Shown piece by piece: positions 42,716-52,213 of a DNA stretch of 64,000 nucleotides. Source of the DNA: Spirosoma validum (GTDB lineage Bacteria; Bacteroidota; Bacteroidia; Cytophagales; Spirosomataceae); NCBI RefSeq assembly GCF_014699035.1, contig NZ_JACXAA010000005.1, positions 1-64,000 of the forward strand, given 5' to 3'. A model generated the notes under the pieces. It saw only the letters and a program-made list of their open reading frames with translations, searched no databases and had not been told where the DNA came from. Each line of letters opens with the position of its first letter. Position 1 is the first letter of the stretch. A program made the position numbers and the translations under genes.

Positions 42716-45226
42716 ATGAAACAAACCCTCGCCACTTTATTCTTATCCTTCCTCACCACGCTCACTCTCGCGCAGGAAGCCCAGATTTGGGTGGCGCCGG
42801 ATGGGTCGGATGCGAATGCGGGGACGAAAGAGAAGCCTGTGGCTAGTTTACAACTGGCGTTACGTAAGATTCGCGAACTACGTCGGTTAGCCGATCCGAG
42901 CGTTACGCAGGGAGCGCACATTTACCTACGTAACGGATTGTATGCGTTGAGTGAGCCCGTTTTTATTCGTCCGGAAGATTCCGGTACGTCCAACAGCCCA
43001 ACGATTATTGAAGCGGCTCCGCATGAAAAGCCCATTTTAAGCGGTGGCTTATCCATCAAAGGCTGGAAAAAGGTCAACGGTAACGTAGCAGGTTTACCCA
43101 AAGAAGCCGTTGGGAAAGTCTGGATAGCGGATGCGCCCAAAGTCGGTGACCAGGTAATTGAGTTTCGGCAATTGTGGGTCAATGGCGAGAAAGCGACTCG
43201 TGTCAAAGACACGCCTTACCCATTGATGAACCGGATTTTATCGTGGAATAAACTGGAACAAACCTGCTGGATTCCGACACCAAAATTCGGTGATTTGTCG
43301 AAAGCCGCTGGCCTCGAAATGCTCATTCATCAGTGGTGGGCCATTGCCAATTTGCGTGTCAAACGAATTGATGTGCAGGGCGATAGTGCTAAACTTTGGT
43401 TCCATCAGCCCGAAAGTCGGATTCAATCCGAACATCCGTGGCCTGCGCCCTGGATTTCGAAAGAAACCGGTAACTCGGCGTTTTACTTAAGCAACGCCAT
43501 TCAGTTCCTGAACCAACCCGGCGAGTGGTTTCTGGATACCAAAGCCGAAAAAATCTACTACATCCCTCGCCCGAACGAAAATCTGGCAACGGCACAGGTA
43601 ATCGCGCCCTCGCTCGAAACGCTGGTACGTGTCGCCGGAACGATTGACCATGCTGTTTCCAATGTAACGTTCAGGGGAATTGCGTTTCAGCATACGGGCT
43701 GGCTTCGACCGTCGCAACAGGGGCACGTGCCGCATCAGGCGGGACTGTACATGCTGGATGCCTACAAGCTAAAAATTCCAGGAACACCTGACAAAAAGTC
43801 GTTGGAAAATCAGGCGTGGGTGGGTCGTCCGGCAGCAGGCGTTGAGGTGAACTTTGCCAATCATACGAGTTTCGAGAATTGCCAGTTTGAGCACATGGCG
43901 GCCACCGGACTGGATTACCACAAAGGTGTTCAGGACAATGTTATCCGGGGAAATCTGTTCCGCGACATTGGCGGGACGGGTATTCAGGCGGGTGTTTTTG
44001 CTGATGAAGCTACTGAAATTCACCTGCCTTACAATCCTACCGATGAACGGGAAGTGTGTAGCAATCTGCTCATTAACAACAACCTGATTACCAACGTAAC
44101 GAACGAAGACTGGGGCAGCGTGGGCATTGGCGCGGGCTACGTCAGAGGGATCACCATCGAGCACAACGAGATCAGCAACGTATCGTACAGCGGCATCAGC
44201 ATGGGGTGGGGCTGGACCCGTACCATCAACGCCATGCGGAACAATACCGTAGTAGCGAACAAAATTCATCACTTCGCCAAGCACATGTACGATGCCGCGG
44301 CCATTTACACCTTGTCGGCGCAACCCGGTTCGATCATCGCGGAGAATTACATTGATAGCGTTTACAAAGCGCCGTATGCGCACCTTCCGGCCCACTGGTT
44401 TTACCTGTACACCGACGAAGGTTCGTCGTATTTTACAATCAAAGACAACTGGGCACCGTCGGAGAAATACCTGCAAAATGCCAACGGCCCCAACAACGTA
44501 TGGATGCACAACGGTCCGCAGGTGGCCGACAGCATCAGGACGAACGCGGGCATTCAGTCACCGTACCAACATCTGCTACGTGCCAAAACGCCTGCTGATC
44601 CGAAATGGGGCATCAACAAAGAAAATCCGGTCATCGTTGAGCTGGTTGCTAATGCAAACCAAGCCATTGATATACAGAAATTAAAAGCGGTTTTGGTTCG
44701 TACAAAGATCAATCCCGAATCGCTGTATCAATGGGGAAATCACTACGTCGTTTTCGATAAAGTGCAGGATGTATCCGTGCTTAGCGGGCGGTTGCAGGCC
44801 GCTTTTCCTGGCACGACGATCAGGACCTATTACGATCTTTTTTACGAGTTCAACCGCGATCGTTGCGGCAACAACACCAAAGCTAGCGAATGGGGTCACA
44901 CGATTTTAACGGCCAATCTGGTTGCCGATCCCAAACTCCAGAACGAGTATCTGGACTACCACGCGACGCAGTATGAGAAATGGCCGGAAGTCGCCAACGG
45001 GTTTTGTAACGCCAATTTTCAGCAACTGCTTTTATTCAGAAACGGCCGACAACTGATGCTGGTCATCAGCGTTCCCAAAGGCGAAAGTTTAGACAAACTG
45101 AATCCCAAAACCACCGAAAACAATCCGCGCGTCGATGAGTGGAACGCCCGAATGAAGAACTATCAGGAAGGCATTTCCGGTACAAAACCGGGCGAGGTGT
45201 GGGTGGAGTTGAAGAGAACTCAGTAG
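42716..45226 (+). CDS. Right-handed beta-helix glycosidase, GH141/GH120-like
   Basis: Start chosen at ATG 42716, giving a clean signal peptide (MKQTLATLFLSFLTTLTLAQ). The 836-residue protein has the DGSDANAGTKEKPVASLQLAL opening of secreted beta-helix enzymes, then a central right-handed beta-helix with repeats such as NVTFRGIAFQHTG, VIRGNLFRDIGGTGIQ and ITIEHNEISNVSYSGISMGWG. Within the carbohydrate-active families this layout matches GH141 (fucosidase and xylanase) and GH120 (xylosidase). GH141 would fit a rhamnogalacturonan-II locus. The C-terminal 200 residues form an extra domain of unknown role. Confidence 0.7.
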   Translation: MKQTLATLFLSFLTTLTLAQEAQIWVAPDGSDANAGTKEKPVASLQLALRKIRELRRLADPSVTQGAHIYLRNGLYALSEPVFIRPEDSGTSNSPTIIEAAPHEKPILSGGLSIKGWKKVNGNVAGLPKEAVGKVWIADAPKVGDQVIEFRQLWVNGEKATRVKDTPYPLMNRILSWNKLEQTCWIPTPKFGDLSKAAGLEMLIHQWWAIANLRVKRIDVQGDSAKLWFHQPESRIQSEHPWPAPWISKETGNSAFYLSNAIQFLNQPGEWFLDTKAEKIYYIPRPNENLATAQVIAPSLETLVRVAGTIDHAVSNVTFRGIAFQHTGWLRPSQQGHVPHQAGLYMLDAYKLKIPGTPDKKSLENQAWVGRPAAGVEVNFANHTSFENCQFEHMAATGLDYHKGVQDNVIRGNLFRDIGGTGIQAGVFADEATEIHLPYNPTDEREVCSNLLINNNLITNVTNEDWGSVGIGAGYVRGITIEHNEISNVSYSGISMGWGWTRTINAMRNNTVVANKIHHFAKHMYDAAAIYTLSAQPGSIIAENYIDSVYKAPYAHLPAHWFYLYTDEGSSYFTIKDNWAPSEKYLQNANGPNNVWMHNGPQVADSIRTNAGIQSPYQHLLRAKTPADPKWGINKENPVIVELVANANQAIDIQKLKAVLVRTKINPESLYQWGNHYVVFDKVQDVSVLSGRLQAAFPGTTIRTYYDLFYEFNRDRCGNNTKASEWGHTILTANLVADPKLQNEYLDYHATQYEKWPEVANGFCNANFQQLLLFRNGRQLMLVISVPKGESLDKLNPKTTENNPRVDEWNARMKNYQEGISGTKPGEVWVELKRTQ

Positions 45227-45252
45227 ATTTTTGTCATGCCATTCAATACGTG

Positions 45253-45341
45253 TTTCTGTCATCCCGACGCAGGAGGGATCTTCGGAAATAGCTAAAATAA
45301 TATGTTGCCCGAAGATCCCTCCTGCGTCGGGATGACAGAAA
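45253..45341. repeat. Palindromic repeat, family B, copy 4
   Basis: Perfect 33-bp arms at 45253-45285 and 45309-45341 around a 23-nt loop. The outer core is GTCATCCCGACGCAGG and the inner GAGGGATCTTCGG, as in copy 1. It lies between the beta-helix gene and the oxidoreductase gene. Confidence 0.9.
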
Positions 45342-45360
45342 AAATTGATAAAGACAAACC

Positions 45361-46422
45361 ATGTTACGATTAGGCATTTTAGGATTGGGCGAGGGACGTA
45401 GTACAATGTCGGCGGCATTGTCGAGTCCGAATTATGAGCTGGTCAAGGTCTGCGACCAGAAGATTGAACTGTGCCAGCAACGGGCTAAGGAGTTTGACTT
45501 TCAGAGGTATACCACAAATTACCAGGACTTACTCGACGACCCAACGATTGACGTTGTCGCGATTTACACGCCGGACAAATTCCATGCGGAACATACCAAA
45601 CAGGCGCTACTTCATGGCAAACACGTGGTCTGTACCAAACCGTTTATTGATGACTTGTCGAAGGCGAAAGAACTTATCGACATCAGTGAGAAAACCGGGA
45701 AAAAGGTGTTCGTGGGGCAGAGTTCCCGCTTTTTCGAGCCGATGAAAAAGCAACGTAGTGATTTTGAAAAAGGCCTGATCGGTGAGCTGATTACCATCGA
45801 AGGCTATTACCACGCTGACCATCGGTGGTTTCTGGACAAAGGGTGGTCGCTCGAAAACGCGTTCAAATGGTTATATGGTGGCCTCAGTCACCCGGTCGAT
45901 TTCATTCGCTGGTATTTGCCAAATATTGAGGAGGTTATGGGCTACGGCATGCTCAGTTCAAACGGTTTAAAAGGTGGACTGAAAAATGCCGATACGATGC
46001 ACTTCATTTTCAAAGCCACCGACGGACGTATCGCCCGCGTGAGTGGTGCCTACACCGGCCCCGTGCAGCCGGTCGTTCGAGACTCTGAAATGAGCTGCAT
46101 TCTGCGCGGCACGGAAGGATGCAGTCAGGCCGATTACATGGATTTGCGCTATGCCATCACGACCAACACCGGCGAGGAGATTGTGCAGACCTGGGAACAT
46201 AAACTGAAGCATTATTTCCGGTTCGAGGGCAAAAGTCACCATGCCGGTGAGTACCAGAACTACCTCGATTATTTCGCTACGTGCCTCGAATCTGGCCAAA
46301 CAGCGCACCCAGATATTCGGGAAGGAATCGGTACGGTTGCCCTGCTTCAATCGATGGACAAATCCCTGCAAACCGGCCAGCCGGTGAAGGTGCAGGACGT
46401 GTTGAAAGCCCACGGTTTATGA
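45361..46422 (+). CDS. Gfo/Idh/MocA-family oxidoreductase
   Basis: The 353-residue protein has an N-terminal Rossmann domain (LRLGILGLGEGRSTM, with a slightly changed GLGxG loop) and the family motif CTKPF at about residues 86-90, where EKP is usual. The C-terminal domain has YGGLSHPVDFIRWYLP with the catalytic His. No export signal, so cytoplasmic. Members oxidise or epimerise sugars; D-apiose dehydrogenase (ApsD) belongs to this superfamily. Its place among pectin enzymes and just before a symporter suggests it acts on the imported sugar. Confidence 0.85.
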   Translation: MLRLGILGLGEGRSTMSAALSSPNYELVKVCDQKIELCQQRAKEFDFQRYTTNYQDLLDDPTIDVVAIYTPDKFHAEHTKQALLHGKHVVCTKPFIDDLSKAKELIDISEKTGKKVFVGQSSRFFEPMKKQRSDFEKGLIGELITIEGYYHADHRWFLDKGWSLENAFKWLYGGLSHPVDFIRWYLPNIEEVMGYGMLSSNGLKGGLKNADTMHFIFKATDGRIARVSGAYTGPVQPVVRDSEMSCILRGTEGCSQADYMDLRYAITTNTGEEIVQTWEHKLKHYFRFEGKSHHAGEYQNYLDYFATCLESGQTAHPDIREGIGTVALLQSMDKSLQTGQPVKVQDVLKAHGL

Positions 46423-46546
46423 AGTGATGTTGGGTTCTTCAACCCGACAGTGGGCGGTTTCTTAAAACCGCATGTAAATCAGACGGTCTTGAGAAACCGG
46501 ATACGTCAGGTTTGAGATGGCACCGGCCACCCGGCCTGACATCACT
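46423..46546. repeat. Compound hairpin between oxidoreductase and symporter genes
   Basis: Outer arms AGTGATGT (46423-46430) and ACATCACT (46539-46546) enclose smaller hairpins: GGGTT/AACCC (46432-46445) and GCGGTTT/AAACCGC (46454-46471). The right part contains CCGGCCACCCGGCC (46523-46536), the module also seen at 39701. It begins directly after the oxidoreductase stop codon. Confidence 0.65.
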
Positions 46547-46567
46547 GATAAAGCTTCTGCCTAACCC

Positions 46568-48148
46568 ATGAATAACATCACCGACCGTTTAACCGCCTTA
46601 GATTATTTTATCGTCCTGGCGTATCTGATTATCCTGGCGGTGATTGGCTACAAAGCCAGTGTGCCGAAGAAAGACCAGCCCGACGAGACGCTGTTTCTGG
46701 CGAATAAGTCGCTAGGGTGGGCGAGTATTGGGTTCAACATGTGGGGCACCAACGTTGGACCGTCCATGCTGCTGGCGTTTGCGAGTATTGGCTATAGCAC
46801 GGGGATCGTCGCTATCAATTTCGACTGGTACGCATTCGTCTTTCTGTTTCTGCTTGCTATCATTTTTGCGCCCAAATACCTGGCCGCCAACGTATCGACT
46901 ATGCCCGAATTCATGGGGCAGCGGTATGGCGAATCCACTCAAACGATTCTGGCCTGGTACGCGCTCATCAAAATTCTGATTTCGTGGCTGTCGCTGGGCT
47001 TGTTTGCGGGCGGGTTTCTGGTACGTCAGATTCTGGGTATTCCGATGTGGCAGTCGGTGATTGTGTTGGTCCTGTTTGCTGGCTTATTCGCGTATACCGG
47101 CGGCCTGAAAGCCATTGCCCGCGTGAATGTGTTCCAGATGATTTTGCTGATTGGCGTATCGCTCACACTCACGATTCTCGGTATCAATAAAGTAGGTGGA
47201 CTTGAAGCCGTTTTTCAGAAAGCACCCGCCGAATACTGGAGTCTGATCCACCCGGCCAGCGACGACAAATATCCCTGGCCCGCTATTTTACTGGGTTATC
47301 CCGTAGCAGCAGTAGCCTTTTTCTGTACTGACCAGTCGATGGTGCAATCGGTGCTGGGTGCCAAAAATCTCGAACAGGGCCAATTGGGCGTCAACTTTAT
47401 TGGCTGGCTGAAAATCCTGTCACTGCCGCTGTTTATTCTGCCGGGGATTCTCTGTTTTATTCTCTTTCCGAACCTGAAAGACCCCGCCGAAGCCTACATG
47501 ACGATGGTGACGAACCTGTTTCCCCCGGGGATGAATGGCTTAGTGATTGTTGTCCTGATTGCGGTGCTGGTCGGTACGATTGGCTCGTCGTTGAATTCGT
47601 TGAGTACGGTGTTCACGATGGATGTGTACGCCCGACAAATCAACCCGAATGCCAGCAACGCTCAATTGATAAAAGTGGGGCGGATGACGGTTGTAGTGGG
47701 TTGCCTGTTTGCTATTTTGATGGCGCTGGCGATTGATAGCATCAAAGGACTGAATCTGTTCGACGTATTCCAGTCGGTACTGGGGTTCATTGCCCCGCCC
47801 TTGTCGGTCGTTTTCCTGCTGACGGTCTTCTGGAAACGTACCACCCGAAAAGCCGTGAATACCGTATTATCACTGGGTTCGGCGTTTAGTCTAGGCGTGG
47901 GCATTGTGTATCTATGGGTTCTTCCGTCCGACAAATACAGCTTTTGGCCGCACTATCTTCTACTCTCTTTTGCCATTTTTACAGTGCTGTTGATCATGGC
48001 TATTTTGATTTCCCTGCTCGATAAAAATCCGTCGATTTATACACCCGTTACGTTGCGGTCAGACGCTATCAAACCAACCCGGCGCGTGTGGATTGCCTGG
48101 ATTTCGCTGATTATTACAATGGTGGGATTGTACCTTGTCTTTCATTAG
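46568..48148 (+). CDS. Sodium:solute symporter (SSS) family sugar transporter
   Basis: The 526-residue membrane protein has about 13-14 hydrophobic helices and SSS features: FIVLAYLIILAVIGYK at the N-terminus, GWASIGFNMWGTNVGPSMLLAFA, YTGGLKAIARVNVFQ, FFCTDQSMVQSVLGAK and the sodium-site serines in GSSLNSLSTVFTMDVY. It resembles SGLT-type sugar importers. It probably brings a monosaccharide released by the preceding enzymes into the cytoplasm, where the oxidoreductase encoded just before could act on it. Confidence 0.9.
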   Translation: MNNITDRLTALDYFIVLAYLIILAVIGYKASVPKKDQPDETLFLANKSLGWASIGFNMWGTNVGPSMLLAFASIGYSTGIVAINFDWYAFVFLFLLAIIFAPKYLAANVSTMPEFMGQRYGESTQTILAWYALIKILISWLSLGLFAGGFLVRQILGIPMWQSVIVLVLFAGLFAYTGGLKAIARVNVFQMILLIGVSLTLTILGINKVGGLEAVFQKAPAEYWSLIHPASDDKYPWPAILLGYPVAAVAFFCTDQSMVQSVLGAKNLEQGQLGVNFIGWLKILSLPLFILPGILCFILFPNLKDPAEAYMTMVTNLFPPGMNGLVIVVLIAVLVGTIGSSLNSLSTVFTMDVYARQINPNASNAQLIKVGRMTVVVGCLFAILMALAIDSIKGLNLFDVFQSVLGFIAPPLSVVFLLTVFWKRTTRKAVNTVLSLGSAFSLGVGIVYLWVLPSDKYSFWPHYLLLSFAIFTVLLIMAILISLLDKNPSIYTPVTLRSDAIKPTRRVWIAWISLIITMVGLYLVFH

Positions 48149-48166
48149 CGCTCGTTCGCTACGTCT

Positions 48167-51049
48167 ATGAAAAAAACTACGCTCCTGACTCTCTACCTGT
48201 TAACTTTTAGTCTGTCACTACTTGCTCAGGCGCAATTTCCGGTACCGCCATCGCCGATTTTGTGGTATAAACAACCGGCTAATCAGTGGGTCGAAGCACT
48301 GCCCATTGGCAACGGTCGATTAGGCGGTATGGTGTTCGGGGGTATTCTGGAAGATCGCATTCAGTTCAATGAAGCAACCCTCTGGACAGGCGAACCACGT
48401 GAGTACCAGCGGGAAGGTGCAGCTCAGTATTTACCCCAGATTCGTCAATTGCTGGCCGATGGAAAACAGGCCGAAGCCGAGAAACTGGCGCAAGATCATT
48501 TCATGGGTAGGCAAAGCAACGAAAACGGCTATGCTCAGAAAAAAGAAGCCTGGTTTGCCAATGTTCGCAAGCTGAGTAACGTAGTGTCAAATCCCACGGC
48601 CGCTACGTTCAATGACCAGTCATGGAAAACGATGAACGTACCAACCGCTGATGGTTGGGAGAAGACTGGTCTGGAAGGACTCGATGGAGCCGTCTGGTTC
48701 CGCACTACGTTCGACTTGCCCGAAGCTTGGACAGGAAAGGACGTCGTGCTGGATTTGGGGCGCATTCGTGATCAGGATTTTACGTACCTAAATGGCGAAC
48801 TGGTCGGTTCCGATGAAGGCATCGCCAAAAATCGACGTTATAAAATTCCGGCCGCGAAACTGAAAGCTGGCAAAAATCAACTAGCCATTCAGGTAATCAA
48901 TCTGTTCGACAAAGGCGGTTTCATTGGCGTCAAAACCAATCAGCCAACGTTTGTTGTGTATCCGGAAGGCGGGCAACCTGCCGACGGTGTGCCGCTCAGT
49001 AAACCGTTCAAATACTGGATTCAGGACGATAATCCACCGCCCGCTCCCCGGTATCAGGCTGACTATCAACCGTTCGGTGATCTATGGATGCGCTTTAAGA
49101 ATCAAGGATACGCCATCAATTACCGGTTCGAACTGGATCTCACAAAGGCCATCTCGCGCGTTACGTACACTGCAGAAGGCGTGCGGTTTACCCGTGAATA
49201 CCTGGCCAGCGCACCCGACCAGGCGATTGCGGTTCACCTGACCGCCAGTCAGCCCGGTCAGATTAGCTTTGACGCAACGTTGAGCAGTATTCACCGAGGT
49301 AGCTCCGTTCGACAGATTGACAAGCAGACGATTGTGCTATCCGTTCAGGTACGTAACGGTGCCTTGAAAGGGGAAAGTCTATTGCATATTCAGACTCAGA
49401 AAGGGACGATAACCGTATCGAATGGGAAGCTCATTGTGTCGGGAGCCGATGAAGCGACGCTCTACCTGACGGCGGGGACTAATTTCAAAAACTATAAAGA
49501 CGTTTCGGGCGACCCGGCCACAATGAGCCAGCGGCCTTTGCAGACGCTACGTACCAAACGCTTCGATGTGGTAAAAGCGGCTCATATCAAGGACTATCAG
49601 ACCTATTTCAATACGTTGTCGCTTGACCTGGGCGCTTCGCCCAATGAAGGGCTACCCACCGATCAACGGCTCCAGCAATTCGAGAAATCGTATGACCCGT
49701 CATTGGCCGCTTTATACCTACAATATGGTCGGTATCTGCTGATTTCCAGCTCGCGACCGAGCCGCAACGGCCGGTTCGCCGATGCGAGACCGTCACAACC
49801 AGCCAATTTGCAGGGTATCTGGAATGATTTGCTCACTCCGCCCTGGGGCAGTAAATACACCACGAACATCAACCTGGAAATGAATTACTGGCCCGCCGAA
49901 ATGCTAAATTTGTCGGCCTGCCAAGAGCCGATGTTTGCCGCCATTGACGAGATGGTCGAATCGGGTCGAAAAACGGCGAAAGCGCATTACAAGGCTCGTG
50001 GTTGGGTGCTGCATCATAACACCGACCTCTGGCGCGGCACGGCGCCCATCAACGCATCGAATCACGGCATCTGGGTGAGTGGGGGCGCGTGGGTGTCGCA
50101 TCATTTGTGGGAGCATTATCGCTACGCGCAGGACCGGTTGTTTCTACAAAAACGAGCGTACCCAGTCATGAAAGAAGCCGCACAATTCTTTGTCGATTTT
50201 CTGGTCAAAGATCCGAAAATGGGTTGGCTCATCAGTACGCCCTCCAACTCGCCCGAACACGGTGGCTTGGTGGCTGGTCCGACAATGGATCACCAGATCA
50301 TCCGTGATTTGTTCAAAAACTGCGTAGCAGCCAGTGAAATTTTGGGCACTGACGCTACGTTCCGAGATACGCTGAAAACGATGTATAGCCAGATTGCGCC
50401 GAATCAGATTGGCAAGCGCGGACAGTTGCAGGAGTGGTTGCAGGACGTTGATGATCCGAAAGACACACATCGGCACGTATCGCACCTCTGGGGCGTTCAC
50501 CCCGGCACCGACATTACGTGGGACGAAACACCCGACCTGATGAAAGCCGCTCGTCAGTCGTTGCTGGAGCGGGGTGACGAAGGAACGGGTTGGAGCCTGG
50601 CCTGGAAAATCAACTTCTGGGCGCGCTTCCGAGATGGAAATCATGCCTACAACATGCTCAAGCTGTTATTTCGTCCTGCCATTTCGCCAGAAGGCACAAC
50701 GGGGGGGGGCTCATATCCCAACCTGTTCGACGCCCATCCGCCGTTTCAGATTGACGGTAATTTTGGCGGAGCCAGTGGCATTGCTGAAATGCTGATACAG
50801 AGTCAGGGGAAAACGATTGATCTCTTACCTGCCTTGCCGGCTGCTATCCCGACGGGCTATATAAACGGCATTTGTACGCAGGGCGGTTTCGTGCTGAATA
50901 TCCGCTGGCAGCAGGGGCACCTGATCGGGGTCGACGTTACGTCTAAAGCGGGGCAACCTTGTGTCCTTCGGTATGGTGAAAAGCAAATTCGTTTAACGAC
51001 TGAACAAGGAAAAACGTATCGATTAGATGGGGAGTTGAAACTGTTGTAA
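48167..51049 (+). CDS. GH95-family glycosidase with an inserted jelly-roll domain
   Basis: The 960-residue protein has a signal peptide (to about AQAQF, residue 23), and the GH95 N-terminus WVEALPIGNGRLGGMVFGG. The usual GH95 domain is interrupted at about residues 115-298 by a GH2-type sugar-binding jelly-roll (DGAVWFRTTFDLPEAW, TYLNGELVG, NQLAIQVINLFDKGGF), after which YQPFGDLWM resumes GH95. The barrel shows QGIWNDLLTPPWGSKYTTNINLE read in two parts, the catalytic Glu region STPSNSPEHG and RHVSHLWGVHPG. GH95 enzymes cleave alpha-L-fucose or alpha-L-galactose, the latter found in rhamnogalacturonan-II. Last gene of the locus. Confidence 0.9.
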   Translation: MKKTTLLTLYLLTFSLSLLAQAQFPVPPSPILWYKQPANQWVEALPIGNGRLGGMVFGGILEDRIQFNEATLWTGEPREYQREGAAQYLPQIRQLLADGKQAEAEKLAQDHFMGRQSNENGYAQKKEAWFANVRKLSNVVSNPTAATFNDQSWKTMNVPTADGWEKTGLEGLDGAVWFRTTFDLPEAWTGKDVVLDLGRIRDQDFTYLNGELVGSDEGIAKNRRYKIPAAKLKAGKNQLAIQVINLFDKGGFIGVKTNQPTFVVYPEGGQPADGVPLSKPFKYWIQDDNPPPAPRYQADYQPFGDLWMRFKNQGYAINYRFELDLTKAISRVTYTAEGVRFTREYLASAPDQAIAVHLTASQPGQISFDATLSSIHRGSSVRQIDKQTIVLSVQVRNGALKGESLLHIQTQKGTITVSNGKLIVSGADEATLYLTAGTNFKNYKDVSGDPATMSQRPLQTLRTKRFDVVKAAHIKDYQTYFNTLSLDLGASPNEGLPTDQRLQQFEKSYDPSLAALYLQYGRYLLISSSRPSRNGRFADARPSQPANLQGIWNDLLTPPWGSKYTTNINLEMNYWPAEMLNLSACQEPMFAAIDEMVESGRKTAKAHYKARGWVLHHNTDLWRGTAPINASNHGIWVSGGAWVSHHLWEHYRYAQDRLFLQKRAYPVMKEAAQFFVDFLVKDPKMGWLISTPSNSPEHGGLVAGPTMDHQIIRDLFKNCVAASEILGTDATFRDTLKTMYSQIAPNQIGKRGQLQEWLQDVDDPKDTHRHVSHLWGVHPGTDITWDETPDLMKAARQSLLERGDEGTGWSLAWKINFWARFRDGNHAYNMLKLLFRPAISPEGTTGGGSYPNLFDAHPPFQIDGNFGGASGIAEMLIQSQGKTIDLLPALPAAIPTGYINGICTQGGFVLNIRWQQGHLIGVDVTSKAGQPCVLRYGEKQIRLTTEQGKTYRLDGELKLL

Positions 51050-51103
51050 AGATGTTCTTGTAAACAGGCCAACTCTCCATCCAGTCGCACAGTCAGTTGG
51101 TTA

Positions 51104-51907
51104 TTAAATTTGCGAGAAAGCTGCAGGAATCAGGAACATGCGGGTGATGTTCGAAACGATTTTGGCATCCATAAATTCAGGTACAGAACTGATCTTTTTC
51201 CACTCTGGATCGCTTCCAAAGGTTTTCCAGTTCTGATCATGTTCTTCCATGTTGTCGAAGGTTAGCATGTACGTCAGGTTCGGGCGCATGGGACCGATGA
51301 TCGTTTCGCCGAAAAATACCGGAGTTAGGCCAACTCGTTTGAAAATGGAAATTTCACCGCCCTGATTGAACATCTCGATTTTCTTTTTACCGGCCGTTTC
51401 ATTGTGGCTTTCGTATCGGCGCAATTCAAAAATACGGGACTTTTTTTCGGGCGCTTCCAGCTTGGGCATGCCAACAAAAGCCTTCAATAACGAACTTTCA
51501 ATACGTTCATAGGCCGGTGCGGTAGCCTCAGCGTTTAAATAGTCGGCGCCGGCTTGCTGATAAGCTTCATCCTTAGCCAGTTTATCGGACGTAGTAAAAT
51601 AATCATCCAGTGAGTTAAACGGGATTACGGCCACCAGCTTGGTAAATCCCTGCGGGAGATATTCGCTAAATACGCCAATGTTTTTGCTGCCTAATCGATT
51701 GAGTGCCGGTATGTATGCGTTTTGCAAATAGGTCTCGACGGCTTTCCGTTGCCTGGCATTTTTTAAGCTGTAAATCCGCAATTCGTAAAACTCCGGGTTT
51801 GTATTTTGTTGAGTAATTGCAGCGGCTGTAGCCTGGCCTACTGGATGGATAAAGCTCGTCATGGCACTTGTGAGGAGGGATGCTTTTACAAATTTGCGTC
51901 TTTTCAT
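51104..51907 (-). CDS. NIPSNAP-family exported protein
   Basis: The 267-residue protein begins with a Tat-like leader (MKRRKFVKASLLTSAMTSF). It contains two NIPSNAP-type ferredoxin-fold repeats: FYELRIYSLKNARQRKAVETYL near residue 40 and RIFELRRYESHNETAGKKKIEMF near 163. Family function is unknown. It is convergent with the GH95 gene and not clearly part of the sugar locus. Confidence 0.85.
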   Translation of the reverse strand: MKRRKFVKASLLTSAMTSFIHPVGQATAAAITQQNTNPEFYELRIYSLKNARQRKAVETYLQNAYIPALNRLGSKNIGVFSEYLPQGFTKLVAVIPFNSLDDYFTTSDKLAKDEAYQQAGADYLNAEATAPAYERIESSLLKAFVGMPKLEAPEKKSRIFELRRYESHNETAGKKKIEMFNQGGEISIFKRVGLTPVFFGETIIGPMRPNLTYMLTFDNMEEHDQNWKTFGSDPEWKKISSVPEFMDAKIVSNITRMFLIPAAFSQI

Positions 51908-52213
51908 CAGAGGTATTTTTGATAGGTATACTGTAAAACGAACTGTCTTGACGCTACCTATCTATCAAAGCGCAAAGATCATTCGTTCTATCTTATCTTT
52001 CTTAAGCTAATTCACGGAATGGCGATCTGAGCAGGGTTGACGTTACGTACATAGCCGAATAACTCGGTGTTCAACACGAGGGTACCCGTGCTAGAAGAGA
52101 ATAAAAACTCTTGGTTGTCAGACGTTTGCTCACTAATTGTACACTGCTCTCAGTAAGCGTAGTGATTTTAATTAGTTGAAGTACAAGCCAACATTTACTA
52201 AACCTTAACAGCT

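Noticed and set aside
43769..44509. Long open frame of 246 codons on the minus strand inside the beta-helix gene
   Set aside because: It lies wholly antisense to a gene with a signal peptide and clear repeats, has no recognisable domain and no start signal; it is a by-product of codon use.
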